Part shown: piece after piece, positions 18,426 to 27,199 of the stretch
Layout of the letters: each line of letters starts with the position of its first letter
How positions within the stretch are numbered: position 1 is the stretch's first letter
Assembly (NCBI RefSeq): GCF_051251695.1
Contig: NZ_JBPOEU010000008.1
Location: 86,944 to 150,943, forward strand
Direction of reading: 5' to 3'
Length of the DNA: 64,000 nucleotides
Source: Maritalea sp051251695
GTDB taxonomy: Bacteria > Pseudomonadota > Alphaproteobacteria > Rhizobiales > Devosiaceae
Notes under the pieces: model-generated
What the model was told of the DNA's origin: nothing
Seen by the model: the letters and a program-made list of their open reading frames with translations, nothing else
Databases searched by the model: none
Translations under genes and position numbers: made by a program

Positions 18426-18572
18426 ATGGCCAAAACTGGTTTCTTCCGCAATGTAATGGACGCAATTGTTTCTTCACGCAGCAAACATGCTGAGCGTGAA
18501 GTTGCTCGCTTTGTAGAAACAAACGGCTATCGCCGGTTGTTGAACGAGCAACGTTCAACCGGTGGCATGTAA
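18426..18572 (+). CDS. Small protein B of a tandem pair, 48 aa
   Basis: A 48-residue protein (MAKTGFFRNVMDAIVSS, then RSKHAEREVARFVETNG) similar in size and sequence to small protein A, 38 bases upstream. AGGA at 18412-18415 supports the ATG. The conserved core of the pair is the FFR motif, an Asp-Ala, a Ser-Ser-Arg, and AER-VA-F; the C-termini diverge. A stem-loop lies within the last coding bases. The pair looks like a local duplication maintained by selection because both keep frame, ribosome-binding sites and the core pattern. No function can be assigned. Confidence 0.8.
   Translation: MAKTGFFRNVMDAIVSSRSKHAEREVARFVETNGYRRLLNEQRSTGGM
18533..18562 (+). other. Stem-loop inside the end of small protein B gene
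   Basis: CCGGT and TTGAACG pair with CGTTCAA and ACCGG around the loop AGCAA, with a two-base bulge. It has no T-run, so it is not a standard terminator, but may protect or end the small-protein transcript before the convergent prmA. Confidence 0.5.
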
Positions 18573-18581
18573 GGTTTTACC

Positions 18582-19451
18582 TTAAGCCTCACGTTGCAAT
18601 CTAAGAATTGTCCAATCGCCCTTTTCGACACGTTCGAGAAGGGCGATTTTGTTTGTTTCGTAGGCTTGGATCACATTATCAGCCTGCCGCGTTAAAAGCC
18701 CTGCTAGAATAACAATGGCGCCTTCGCTGGTGTGCTTGGCAATATCTGGTGCCAACTCAACCAACGGCCCTGCCAAAATATTGGCCAGCACCAAGTCAAA
18801 CGGACCTTTTTCCACGAAGATAGGATGGTCCATGCCGGTTGAAACCGCCGTTTCAATTTTGTCAGCGACATCATTGATTTTAGCGTTTTCAAGGGCAACC
18901 TCAATTGCCTTTTTGTCGATATCAGTCGCTAGAATTTTCTGATCAAACCGTTTGGCAGCCGCGATTGCCAGAATACCGCTTCCCGTTCCAAGGTCTAATA
19001 TATTAGCTGGTGTTGTGTCTGAGTTCGCTACTGTTGAAATTGCCTGCAAACAACCCGTTGTTGTTTCGTGGTGGCCAGTGCCGAATGCTTGGCCTGCATC
19101 AATTTTAATTGCGATCTTACCAGTCGGGAGCGGTGTTTCGTCGTGGCTCCCATGGACGAAAAATTCTCCCGTATCGATGGCGGACAGACCTTCCAGCGAG
19201 TGCGCAACCCAGTCTTTATCCGGCACCGGCTGAATGGAAAACTCGACTTTGCCTTTCAACAGGCTTTTGGCCAATGCGTTGAACCGTTCGACGTCGGGCT
19301 TTTGGTCGCAAGTCGCCTCGAATACCCAGTCCCCATCAGCATTTTCAAACGCCGAAGCTGACAGCGCCAATCCATATTCTTCCATCACGGCGTCCGCGAG
19401 GGCGAAAGCATCTTGTTTGGACATTGGGACGGTGATTTGTTCAAGGGTCAT
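18582..19451 (-). CDS. prmA: Ribosomal protein L11 methyltransferase
   Basis: PrmA trimethylates ribosomal protein L11 with S-adenosylmethionine. The 289-residue protein has an N-terminal substrate-recognition part and a C-terminal Rossmann methyltransferase with ILDLGTGSGILAIAAAKR (motif I), ATDIDKKAIEVA and the catalytic-region motif VLANILAGPLVELAP. GTGHHETTTGCL is the family-specific loop. Length is normal. It converges with the small tandem genes, ten bases after the second stop. Confidence 0.95.
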   Translation of the reverse strand: MTLEQITVPMSKQDAFALADAVMEEYGLALSASAFENADGDWVFEATCDQKPDVERFNALAKSLLKGKVEFSIQPVPDKDWVAHSLEGLSAIDTGEFFVHGSHDETPLPTGKIAIKIDAGQAFGTGHHETTTGCLQAISTVANSDTTPANILDLGTGSGILAIAAAKRFDQKILATDIDKKAIEVALENAKINDVADKIETAVSTGMDHPIFVEKGPFDLVLANILAGPLVELAPDIAKHTSEGAIVILAGLLTRQADNVIQAYETNKIALLERVEKGDWTILRLQREA

Positions 19452-19580
19452 CGAAAGGCTCCTAATTTAATGCGGTTATGAATTATCGTGGCTGTTTGGT
19501 CAATTTATTTGCTGACAAATGCTGTCGATAGATCTAAATTGTTCTTGTTTCGTTCACTTGCATATAAGGGATTCTTTTTT

Positions 19581-20033
19581 ATGGAATTGGAACAATTTAT
19601 CGTTGAAGCAAAGGCGCGAACATACGTTTCGGGTGGGAAGACGAGTGCTTCGAGCCGATCAAATTCGCACGACTTGCGTTATGAAAATGGCGAATGGTCC
19701 TATTTGGACAGCTATTTTGGTGGCACTGACTTTGTCGGGCAGGAAGCCGTTTGGTGTAATGGAGAGCCTTTATGGTCGATGTGCTATTATGGCCAAATCC
19801 TAAAGGCGGGCCTAATTGATGCAGAACGAGCTGGCGAAACCATTTTGGCCGCGTTGAGCGAAATGTACGCGCAAGGTCGTTTTCTAGGCGGTTTTAAATG
19901 GTCAGGACCGCACGGGGATTATGTTGATAGTTCAGTAGGTGATGTGTCTTCATTTGAAGGCAAAGAAGTTATTATTGTTGGCGACGATATTGCTTATCAA
20001 CTTCGATATTTTGGCGGTCTAATCAAGGCCTAA
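19581..20033 (+). CDS. DUF5680 domain protein
   Basis: A 150-residue cytoplasmic protein of the DUF5680 type. Motifs recognised from the family include FIVEAKARTYVSGG near the start, SHDLRYENGEWSYLDSYFGG and the EAVWCNGEPLWSMCYYG stretch. In other bacteria this domain occurs alone or fused to helix-turn-helix regulators; its biochemical role is unknown. I chose the ATG at 19581, where family similarity begins; the frame is open upstream to 19488. Its stop directly abuts the stop of the convergent uvrD gene. Confidence 0.8.
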   Translation: MELEQFIVEAKARTYVSGGKTSASSRSNSHDLRYENGEWSYLDSYFGGTDFVGQEAVWCNGEPLWSMCYYGQILKAGLIDAERAGETILAALSEMYAQGRFLGGFKWSGPHGDYVDSSVGDVSSFEGKEVIIVGDDIAYQLRYFGGLIKA

Positions 20034-22370
20034 TCAGGCGCGCTTAATAAAACTCTCGAGTACTTTTTTACGCCCAACAGACGGAAAATCAATTGTTAGC
20101 TTGTTGCCGTCTACGCTAGCGATAATGCCTTCACCGAATTTGAGGTGCAAAGCTTTGTCACCCGGTTTGAATGAGGATGACGACGAACTGGACGATGATC
20201 CCGAACGGGCGACCATTTCGCCCTCTATGGTTGGGCCTTTGTCATAACCACGGTCTTTGTGCTGTTTTTGAGCGCGTTGCCAACCCGGTGTTTCATAAAC
20301 GCTATCAAACGGGTCGCGGTTATCGAATTTTGACGCTGTATTTCTGCCACCATAATTGTATCCGCCATAGCTTGACCCTGTGTCTTTAACCTCAACGGCA
20401 TCTGCAGGCAGTTCGTCCAGAAAACGTGAGGGCAGTGCGGTCTGCCAAAGCCCATGAATGCGTCGGTTTTGCGCCACAGTCAGTTTTGCACGTTTTTTGG
20501 CGCGGGTAATGCCCACATAGGCAAGGCGACGTTCTTCTTCTAGTCCGGTGCGTCCACTTTCATCCAGCGAACGCTGATGAGGGAACAGCCCTTCTTCCCA
20601 ACCGGGAAGGAATACAGTGTCAAACTCCAAGCCCTTGGCTGCGTGCAAGGTCATAATAGAAACCGCATCTTCATTGCCATCGCCACTATCGCGTTCCATC
20701 ACCAATGAGACGTGTTCTAGGAAACCGCCCAATGTTTCAAACTCTTCCATGGAACGAATGAGTTCTTTTAAGTTTTCCAACCGACCGGGCGCGTCTGCTG
20801 AACGGTCGTTTTGCCACATTTGGGTGTAACCGCTTTCGTCCAAAATGGCCTCGGCGACTTCGGCGTGTGGCAAATTTTGTAACCGCGATGCCCAATCATC
20901 AAACTGGGAAATCAACATACGCAAAGTGGATCGCTGCTTAGGTTTAAGCTCGTCGGTTTCGATCAAATCGCGTGTGGCTTGGATCAGCGGAATATTGGCG
21001 GCTCTGGCGGCGTCGTGCAATATGCGGATGGTCGCGCCGCCTAATCCACGTTTTGGCAAATTGACGATACGCTCAAATGCCAAATCATCGGCTTGTTGCG
21101 TTGTCGCACGCAAATAGGCGAGAGCGTCGCGAATTTCTTTGCGTTCATAAAAGCGCGGACCACCGATTACGCGATAGTTCAAACCAAGCTTGATAAACCG
21201 CTCTTCAAACTCGCGCATTTGAAACGATGCCCGAACCAAAATTGCCATTGAGTTGAGCTTGTGGCCTTGGCGCTGGAATTGTTCAATTTCTTCGCCGATG
21301 GTGCGGGCTTCTTCTTCCGAATCCCAAACAGACGTGACGGAAACGGGTTCACCTTCTTCACCGACATCGGTTTGCAATGTTTTGCCCAACCGATCTTCAT
21401 TGTGCGATATCAAGTGAGAGGCAGCGCGTAAAATTTTTGACGTGGATCGGTAATTGCGTTCAAGTCGGATGACTTTGGCGCCCGGGAAGTCTTTTTCGAA
21501 GCGCAAAATATTATCGACCTCGGCACCGCGCCAGCCATAAATCGACTGGTCATCATCGCCCACAACACATACATTTGAGTTGCCTTGCGCAAGCAACCGA
21601 AGCCACAAATATTGGGCAACGTTTGTATCTTGATACTCGTCCACCAGCATATATTTGAAACGCTTGTGGTATTCTTGGAGGACGCCGGGATTGTCTTTTA
21701 AAACGCGGATACATTCCAGAAGCAGATCGCCGAAATCCGCAGCGTTCAGCGTTTTCAGCCGTGCTTGATAGGCAGCATATAGTTTCGCACCTTTGCCATC
21801 AGCAAAAGCACCGGCATCTGACATGTCCAACTGCTTGGGTTGCAGTCCTTTATTCTTCCAGCCGTCGATCATATGAGCGAGTTGGCGGGCGGGCCATCGC
21901 TTTTCGTCGATATTTTCAGCTTGCAGCAATTGCTTGAGCAGTCGAATTTGATCGTCAGTATCAAGAATGGTGAAATCTGATTTCAGACCAACGAGTTCGG
22001 CGTGACGTCTTAAGATTTTCGCACCGATTGAGTGGAATGTGCCAAGCCACGGCATCCCTTCTACGGAGCCGCCTACAAATTTAGCAATCCGTTCTTTCAT
22101 CTCGCGGGCGGCTTTGTTGGTAAAAGTCACCGCCAGAATTTCATGGCCACGGGCTCTGCGTGTTGCAAGAATGTGCGCGATGCGGGTGGTCAGAACGCGG
22201 GTCTTACCCGTTCCTGCACCAGCCAGAACGAGTAGGGCGCCATCAATCGATTCAACGGCGTCTTGTTGCTCGGCATTTAGGCCTTCAAGATACCGGGGCG
22301 CACCGCCGCCAAATTGGGACGTAATGGGGCCAGGTTGTGAGCTCGGTGCTTTGCCAGGTCTTGGACTCAT
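20034..22370 (-). CDS. uvrD: UvrD/PcrA-type DNA helicase
   Basis: A superfamily 1A 3'-5' DNA helicase used in nucleotide-excision and mismatch repair. The 778-residue protein has motif I (GAGTGKTRVLTTRI, near residue 55), motif II VDEYQDTN, motif III GDDDQSIYGWRGA, motif IV region LERNYRSTSKIL and motif V TLHAAKGLEFDTVFLPG. The C-terminal region contains a run of about nine serines (residues near 725) followed by a PcrA-like C-terminal domain (ALHLKFGEGIIASVDGNKL), which in relatives contacts RNA polymerase. It is divergent from the secreted phytase-like gene. Confidence 0.95.
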   Translation of the reverse strand: MSPRPGKAPSSQPGPITSQFGGGAPRYLEGLNAEQQDAVESIDGALLVLAGAGTGKTRVLTTRIAHILATRRARGHEILAVTFTNKAAREMKERIAKFVGGSVEGMPWLGTFHSIGAKILRRHAELVGLKSDFTILDTDDQIRLLKQLLQAENIDEKRWPARQLAHMIDGWKNKGLQPKQLDMSDAGAFADGKGAKLYAAYQARLKTLNAADFGDLLLECIRVLKDNPGVLQEYHKRFKYMLVDEYQDTNVAQYLWLRLLAQGNSNVCVVGDDDQSIYGWRGAEVDNILRFEKDFPGAKVIRLERNYRSTSKILRAASHLISHNEDRLGKTLQTDVGEEGEPVSVTSVWDSEEEARTIGEEIEQFQRQGHKLNSMAILVRASFQMREFEERFIKLGLNYRVIGGPRFYERKEIRDALAYLRATTQQADDLAFERIVNLPKRGLGGATIRILHDAARAANIPLIQATRDLIETDELKPKQRSTLRMLISQFDDWASRLQNLPHAEVAEAILDESGYTQMWQNDRSADAPGRLENLKELIRSMEEFETLGGFLEHVSLVMERDSGDGNEDAVSIMTLHAAKGLEFDTVFLPGWEEGLFPHQRSLDESGRTGLEEERRLAYVGITRAKKRAKLTVAQNRRIHGLWQTALPSRFLDELPADAVEVKDTGSSYGGYNYGGRNTASKFDNRDPFDSVYETPGWQRAQKQHKDRGYDKGPTIEGEMVARSGSSSSSSSSSFKPGDKALHLKFGEGIIASVDGNKLTIDFPSVGRKKVLESFIKRA

Positions 22371-22420
22371 AGTCTTGCAATCATTACGTGCGCTCGAATC
22401 TTGTTTTGTTCTTTATATGC

Positions 22421-22450
22421 CACCTGCATATATTTGTATATGCGGAGGTG
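22421..22450. repeat. Long imperfect inverted repeat between uvrD and the phytase-like gene
   Basis: CACCT-GCATATA pairs with TATATGC-AGGTG around TTTG, with a two-base GG bulge, giving 12 pairs. It is in the 161-base divergent intergenic region, 50 bases from the uvrD start. It may be an operator or a leader hairpin of uvrD. Confidence 0.5.
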
Positions 22451-22531
22451 CATGCCGAATTGTCATATCGCTGTTGTAATGGGCGACTAATCGAAGTCGC
22501 GGTTTAACCCACAACTCAGGAACCGCTTAAC

Positions 22532-24721
22532 ATGAAATCCGCTCACATTTTGGGTGCAATTGCATTTAGCGCTGTTAGTTTTACAGCCCTTAGTGCTGCT
22601 GCTGCCCCACATTTCAACCGAATCGCAAGTTTTCCAGTTGCCAGCAACATTCCAGCTGACATGGACGCCAAAAGTGAATCTTCGTCTGAAATTATTGCCG
22701 CGACAGAAGACGGCATGACCTTGGTTTATTCCGACAGCCCTTTGGGCGGACTTGGATTTGTCGACATAGCTGATCCCAAAGCGCCAAAACCTGCTGGTTT
22801 TATGGCACTTGGAGGTGAACCAACTTCCGTTTCTATTGCTGCAGGTATAGCATTTGTTGGTGTCAATACATCTGAGAGCTATGTCGCGCCGTCAGGCAAT
22901 TTGGCAATTATCGACATCGCAAGCAAAACCGTTGTTGCGAGTTGCGATCTTGGTGGTCAGCCGGACAGTGTTGCGGTTTCAAAAGATGGCTCACTGGTCG
23001 CGGTTGCGATTGAAAATGAGCGTGACGAAGACCTAAATGACGGCGAACTTCCTCAATTGCCAGCTGGCATGGTGACAATCTTTGATATCGAAAGTGGCAT
23101 GGCTAACTGCGATAGCATGAAGGTTGTTGATCTTACGGGCCTTGCTGAGATTGGTGGGACCGATCCTGAAGCTGAGTTTGTTGACTTCAATTCGCAAAAT
23201 GAAATCGTTGTTTCCATGCAGGAAAACAACCACTACGCGATCATTGATGGCAAAACGGGTGAAGTTAAAAATCATTTCTCTGCCGGTTCTGTAGATCTTG
23301 AATATATCGACATTGATGAAGAACGTGCTTTTACATTCGATGGTGCTCAAGCTGCGCGTTTGCGCGAGCCAGATGCGGTGAAATGGTTGGATGATAATCG
23401 TTTTGTTGGCGCCAATGAAGGTGACTATAAAGGCGGATCGCGTAGCTTCACCATCTACAATAAAGATGGCTCTGTTGCTTTTGAATCCAATACTTCTTTG
23501 GAAGTTTTGGCCGCTCGAGCTGGTCATTACCCAGAAAAACGCTCCGGCAATAAAGGTGTTGAACCTGAGGGTTTGGCAACAGGGAAATTCGGCGACGACA
23601 TGTATTTCTTCGTTCTTTTGGAACGTGCTTCAATGGTTGGTGTTTACAAAGACACAGGTGCGGCGCCTGAGTTCGTTCAACTTTTGCCATCTGGTATTGG
23701 ACCAGAAGGCGCGTTGACTATTCCTTCTCGCAATCTTTTCGTTTCAGCAAACGAAGTCGATTTGATTGAAGATGGTGGTGTTCGCTCCCACGTCATGATT
23801 TATGAATTGCAGGATGCACCAGCGGCCTATCCACAAATCATGTCGGACATGGCGGATGAGCATCGGCCAATCGGTTGGGTAGCGCTGTCGGGTCTGGTTG
23901 CTGATGCTGATGTGGCTGGCAAACTTTATGCCGTCAACGATAGTTTCTTGCGTGCGCAGCCTTCAATTTACGAAATTGATGCGACGTCAAAACCTGCAAA
24001 AATCACCAAACGTATTGGTGTAACCCGTGACGGTGCGCCTGCCCAAAAGCTTGACCTTGAAGGCATTGCTTTGGACGGCAAGGGCGGCTTCTGGCTTGCT
24101 TCAGAAGGCCGGACAGATCGTTTGATCCCACATGCCATTTACAATGTGAATGCCAAGGGCGAAATCAAAGCCGAAATCCCGTTCCCTGCTGAATTGTTGG
24201 CTGTTGAGAAGCGTTTTGGATCAGAAGGTATCACGGTTGTTGGCGAAGGTGACGACACGGTTTTGTGGATCGCGATCCAACGTGAGTGGAAAGATGACCC
24301 CAAAGGCCAAGTGAAATTGGTTTCTTACAAGCCATCAACCAAAGAATGGGGCGCTTTGCGCTACCAACTTGAAACTGGCGAAAAAGGCTGGGTTGGCCTA
24401 TCAGAAATTACCGCGCATGGTGACTATGTCTATATCGTTGAGCGTGACAACCAAATTGCTGAAAATGCAAAGATCAAAAAGCTATATCGCGTAAAACTTG
24501 CAGATATGGTTCCAGCGGCTCTTGGTTCAGAGTTGCCGGTCGTAGCTAAGGAAGAGGTTCGTGACTTCTTGCCCGACTTGAAATCGCTGAACGGATACGT
24601 TCAAGATAAAATCGAAGGCTTTGCAATTGATGCGTCTGGCGAAGGTTTTGCGATGACGGACAATGACGGTGTGGATGACCATTCCGGCGAGACATTGTTC
24701 TTCTCTATCGGCAAGATGTAG
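22532..24721 (+). CDS. Secreted esterase-like/phytase-like beta-propeller protein
   Basis: A 729-residue exported protein with a Sec signal peptide (about residues 1-26, ending SAAAA). The first part (about 35-430) looks like a choice-of-anchor or lactonase-like beta-propeller with repeats such as VSIAAGIAFVGVNTSE, NLAIIDIASKTVV and DSVAVSKDGSLVAVAIE. The second part (about 445-729) resembles the esterase-like activity of phytase family (for example GIALDGKGGFWLASEGRTD and IEGFAIDASGEGFAMTDNDG). A role in extracellular phosphate or ester metabolism is suggested by the family name only; catalytic residues cannot be pointed out here. A strong terminator follows. Confidence 0.75.
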   Translation: MKSAHILGAIAFSAVSFTALSAAAAPHFNRIASFPVASNIPADMDAKSESSSEIIAATEDGMTLVYSDSPLGGLGFVDIADPKAPKPAGFMALGGEPTSVSIAAGIAFVGVNTSESYVAPSGNLAIIDIASKTVVASCDLGGQPDSVAVSKDGSLVAVAIENERDEDLNDGELPQLPAGMVTIFDIESGMANCDSMKVVDLTGLAEIGGTDPEAEFVDFNSQNEIVVSMQENNHYAIIDGKTGEVKNHFSAGSVDLEYIDIDEERAFTFDGAQAARLREPDAVKWLDDNRFVGANEGDYKGGSRSFTIYNKDGSVAFESNTSLEVLAARAGHYPEKRSGNKGVEPEGLATGKFGDDMYFFVLLERASMVGVYKDTGAAPEFVQLLPSGIGPEGALTIPSRNLFVSANEVDLIEDGGVRSHVMIYELQDAPAAYPQIMSDMADEHRPIGWVALSGLVADADVAGKLYAVNDSFLRAQPSIYEIDATSKPAKITKRIGVTRDGAPAQKLDLEGIALDGKGGFWLASEGRTDRLIPHAIYNVNAKGEIKAEIPFPAELLAVEKRFGSEGITVVGEGDDTVLWIAIQREWKDDPKGQVKLVSYKPSTKEWGALRYQLETGEKGWVGLSEITAHGDYVYIVERDNQIAENAKIKKLYRVKLADMVPAALGSELPVVAKEEVRDFLPDLKSLNGYVQDKIEGFAIDASGEGFAMTDNDGVDDHSGETLFFSIGKM

Positions 24722-24743
24722 CATCAAAGTTGAATTGAGTTTT

Positions 24744-24776
24744 AAACGCCCGGGTCTTGGACCTGGGCGTTTTTTT
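24744..24776 (+). terminator. Rho-independent terminator
   Basis: AACGCCC-GGTC pairs with GACC-GGGCGTT around TTG, followed by a run of T residues, 23 bases after the phytase-like stop. Confidence 0.9.
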
Positions 24777-24806
24777 GTGCATGTTCAACATAGCAAGGAG
24801 CGGGTG

Positions 24807-25328
24807 ATGTCGATAGTTGATGTAATTTTGTCTTTTGATGGCAAGCATGTTGATGAATTAAAGCTTGCGGTAAAAAATGGAATTTCTGGTGCTGAATGGC
24901 ATCAAGTCGCGACGTATTTTTCACATCCAGACACAAGGCTCCAAGCCAGTGCAACTTGGTTGGTGAAAACTGCGCTTGAACAGTCAAAGCCGGTGCCATC
25001 TGACGTAGTCGATAGCCTGTTGTCAAATTCAGCGCTGCTTACGGGATGGGAGGCAAAGCTTCACCTGCTACAGTCAATTCAGTTCTTAGATATTGACGAT
25101 GCGCAAACGCAAAATGTGCGTGGGTTTATTAAATCTTGTGAAGCAAGCAGCAAAACTCTATTGCGCGTATGGGCACTCGACGCGTTTGTGCGGTTGAATT
25201 GCAATGATGAGATTGGCGTTGATATAGCGAAAGGCAAAACCCAATCGGCCCTCAAAGATGATGCAGCTTCAATGCGCGCTCGCGCACGAAACCTTTGCAA
25301 TGAGTTCCCCCAATTGGCCAAGATTTAA
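24807..25328 (+). CDS. Hypothetical protein, alpha-helical repeat-like
   Basis: A 173-residue cytoplasmic protein, start ATG with AGGAG seven bases upstream (24796-24800). The sequence is all-helical in appearance with HEAT-like spacing (WHQVATYFSHPDTRLQASATWL, then AKLHLLQSIQFLDI and LLRVWALDAFVRL). This pattern suggests a small HEAT/ARM-type protein-binding fold, but no family is recognised with certainty. It lies behind its neighbour's terminator and 20 bases from the convergent CLC gene. Function unknown. Confidence 0.75.
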   Translation: MSIVDVILSFDGKHVDELKLAVKNGISGAEWHQVATYFSHPDTRLQASATWLVKTALEQSKPVPSDVVDSLLSNSALLTGWEAKLHLLQSIQFLDIDDAQTQNVRGFIKSCEASSKTLLRVWALDAFVRLNCNDEIGVDIAKGKTQSALKDDAASMRARARNLCNEFPQLAKI

Positions 25329-25348
25329 ATATCAATTCAAAAATAGTC

Positions 25349-26983
25349 CTACAGATGCTCTTCGCGGCTTTGTTCGACTAGAGCTTTGTTGAAGCTTGAA
25401 AGCGCGTCGACATGTGTGACCCATCCGACTTGGCGCATGCGTTTGCCGGTTCCTTCCATCACTGGAAGTCGTGATTTGTGGGTGGCGTCGAATGCACGAA
25501 GGGCGTTTTCCAGCGTGTCCTTGGATTTTAGCCAAGGCTTACCGGAAAGGATGTCGAAGGGTTCTTCCTCCCCCTCCTTATCAAATGGCGTCATGAAATC
25601 GCGCACCCGGAAATACTTCACAAAATGCCGGTGTGGGCCTTCTTCCAGCATGATGCCACGGGTGTAAAGTTGCCAGTAGAAGAATGACCGGCCCATAACG
25701 GCTTGGCTGATGCCGGTGGAAATAGACACTGCAAACAGCAAAGCAATTGAGAATGCAAAACCGCCGGTAAGTTCAAAAATCATAACGGTAGTGGATATTG
25801 GTGCGCCAAGCACTGCAGCGGCGACAGCTCCCATGCCAATGATGGCGTAGAGTGCCTCGGATGAGGCCATTTGTGGGAACAAGGCGGCCGCCATTAATCC
25901 AAATGCGCCGCCGGTCATCGCCCCCAAATACAGGGCCGGGGAAAATATCCCGCCGCCCATTCGCGACGCGAGCGTGATCGCCGTTGCTGCGGTTTTCGCG
26001 ATGATGAGCGCCAGCATGGTTTGTAAGGACCAATGGTTGGTCAATGCCCCGTCGGTTGCTTCATATCCAACGCCCAGAATTTGCGGGAAGAACAGCGCGA
26101 TGAACCCGACCGCCGCGCCACCGATGACTGGGCGGAAATAGTCTTTGATTTTGAAATGCCGCGCCACCCAGTCACTACCGATAAGTGAGGTTTGGAAGCA
26201 AATAGCAACGATTGCACAGGTAACACCCAACAGGGCGAAAGCCGGAATTTCCCAATAGGACGTTATTTGAAAATCAGGCACCAAAAATGCAGGATTGTCG
26301 CCAAACCAGCCACGAGACATGGTGGAAGCAATAACGGATGCGATGACAACGGGCACAAATGCGGACATCGCGAAGTGGCCAAGAATGACTTCATGGGCGA
26401 ACAAAACACCAGCGATTGGCGCGTTAAAACTGGCTGAAATCGCTGCTGCGACACCGCAACCCAGCATAATCCTACGGGCGGAAGGGGGCAGTTCGAAATA
26501 TCGAAATAATGCTTTTGAAACGGAGGCGGCGAAATAAACAACTGGACCCTCACGGCCTGCGCTGCCGCCAAATCCCAGTGTTATTGCCGATATCGCAGTG
26601 CCAACCAATGCTTCTTTGAGGGAAAGCTTTTTCCCGTCATGTGCGCGGGCTTCGATGACGTCCGCGACGCCACCATGTCGCGATTTTCGGCGAAAAAACA
26701 AAATTAGGCCAACAAGGCATCCACCAACGAGGGGGCCGCCAAAAGTGAACCACCAAGGCAGTGACGCTAACTTATCCAAAAAGCGTTCTGAAGTGGTGCC
26801 CAACCAGAGAAATTGCAGCCAACCGATTAGGGATCGAAAGAGAATCGCGACAGCGCCACCGGCAACACCTGCGCCAATAGATAGAAGCCACATTTTTGGC
26901 TGTTGGGCAGATCTAAATGACGCGAGGTGAGGGTGCACCCAGCGATAAACAACACGATAAATGAGGCGTGCATTTTTTGCCAT
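25349..26983 (-). CDS. CLC-type chloride channel or transporter with C-terminal CBS region
   Basis: An inner-membrane CLC family protein of 544 residues. Ten or more membrane segments cover about 30-430, with the anion-selectivity motifs GSAGREGPVV (containing the gating glutamate) and GGIFSPALYLGAMTGG. A cytosolic tail (about 455-544: VRDFMTPFDKEG, then LRAFDATHKSRLPVMEG) looks like CBS domains that sense nucleotides. At the position of the internal proton glutamate of E. coli ClC-ec1 (FIIEEM), this protein reads FAHEVI, so valine seems to replace the second glutamate, as in channel-type CLCs. Whether it is channel or exchanger therefore needs care. Confidence 0.9.
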   Translation of the reverse strand: MAKNARLIYRVVYRWVHPHLASFRSAQQPKMWLLSIGAGVAGGAVAILFRSLIGWLQFLWLGTTSERFLDKLASLPWWFTFGGPLVGGCLVGLILFFRRKSRHGGVADVIEARAHDGKKLSLKEALVGTAISAITLGFGGSAGREGPVVYFAASVSKALFRYFELPPSARRIMLGCGVAAAISASFNAPIAGVLFAHEVILGHFAMSAFVPVVIASVIASTMSRGWFGDNPAFLVPDFQITSYWEIPAFALLGVTCAIVAICFQTSLIGSDWVARHFKIKDYFRPVIGGAAVGFIALFFPQILGVGYEATDGALTNHWSLQTMLALIIAKTAATAITLASRMGGGIFSPALYLGAMTGGAFGLMAAALFPQMASSEALYAIIGMGAVAAAVLGAPISTTVMIFELTGGFAFSIALLFAVSISTGISQAVMGRSFFYWQLYTRGIMLEEGPHRHFVKYFRVRDFMTPFDKEGEEEPFDILSGKPWLKSKDTLENALRAFDATHKSRLPVMEGTGKRMRQVGWVTHVDALSSFNKALVEQSREEHL

Positions 26984-27080
26984 TTTTGCGCGCGATCCCC
27001 CTAAAACCGCACTTGATCGTTAGTTTGTGATAGGCCTGTTTGACGCAGTTGTGCAAGAGGAAATAGCCTAAAGCGGTGAT

Positions 27081-27092
27081 TTCACATGTGAA
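27081..27092. repeat. Perfect palindrome TTCACATGTGAA
   Basis: A 12-base perfect palindrome in the 216-base gap between the divergent CLC and AsmA-like genes, 98 bases from the CLC start. A candidate regulator site; no regulator is identified. Confidence 0.35.
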
Positions 27093-27199
27093 TTGCCCAT
27101 TCTTGCGACAATTTATGGTGACGAGCGGCTTACAAACGCATAGTGTTTTAAGTGAGTTTTGGAATTTTAAATGAACTTTGAAATGCTGCGGTTAGCTCG

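Noticed and set aside
18244..18572. DUF1127 assignment for the tandem small proteins
   Set aside because: Size is similar, but the DUF1127 pattern (L-LSD-L-DIG-R) is absent.
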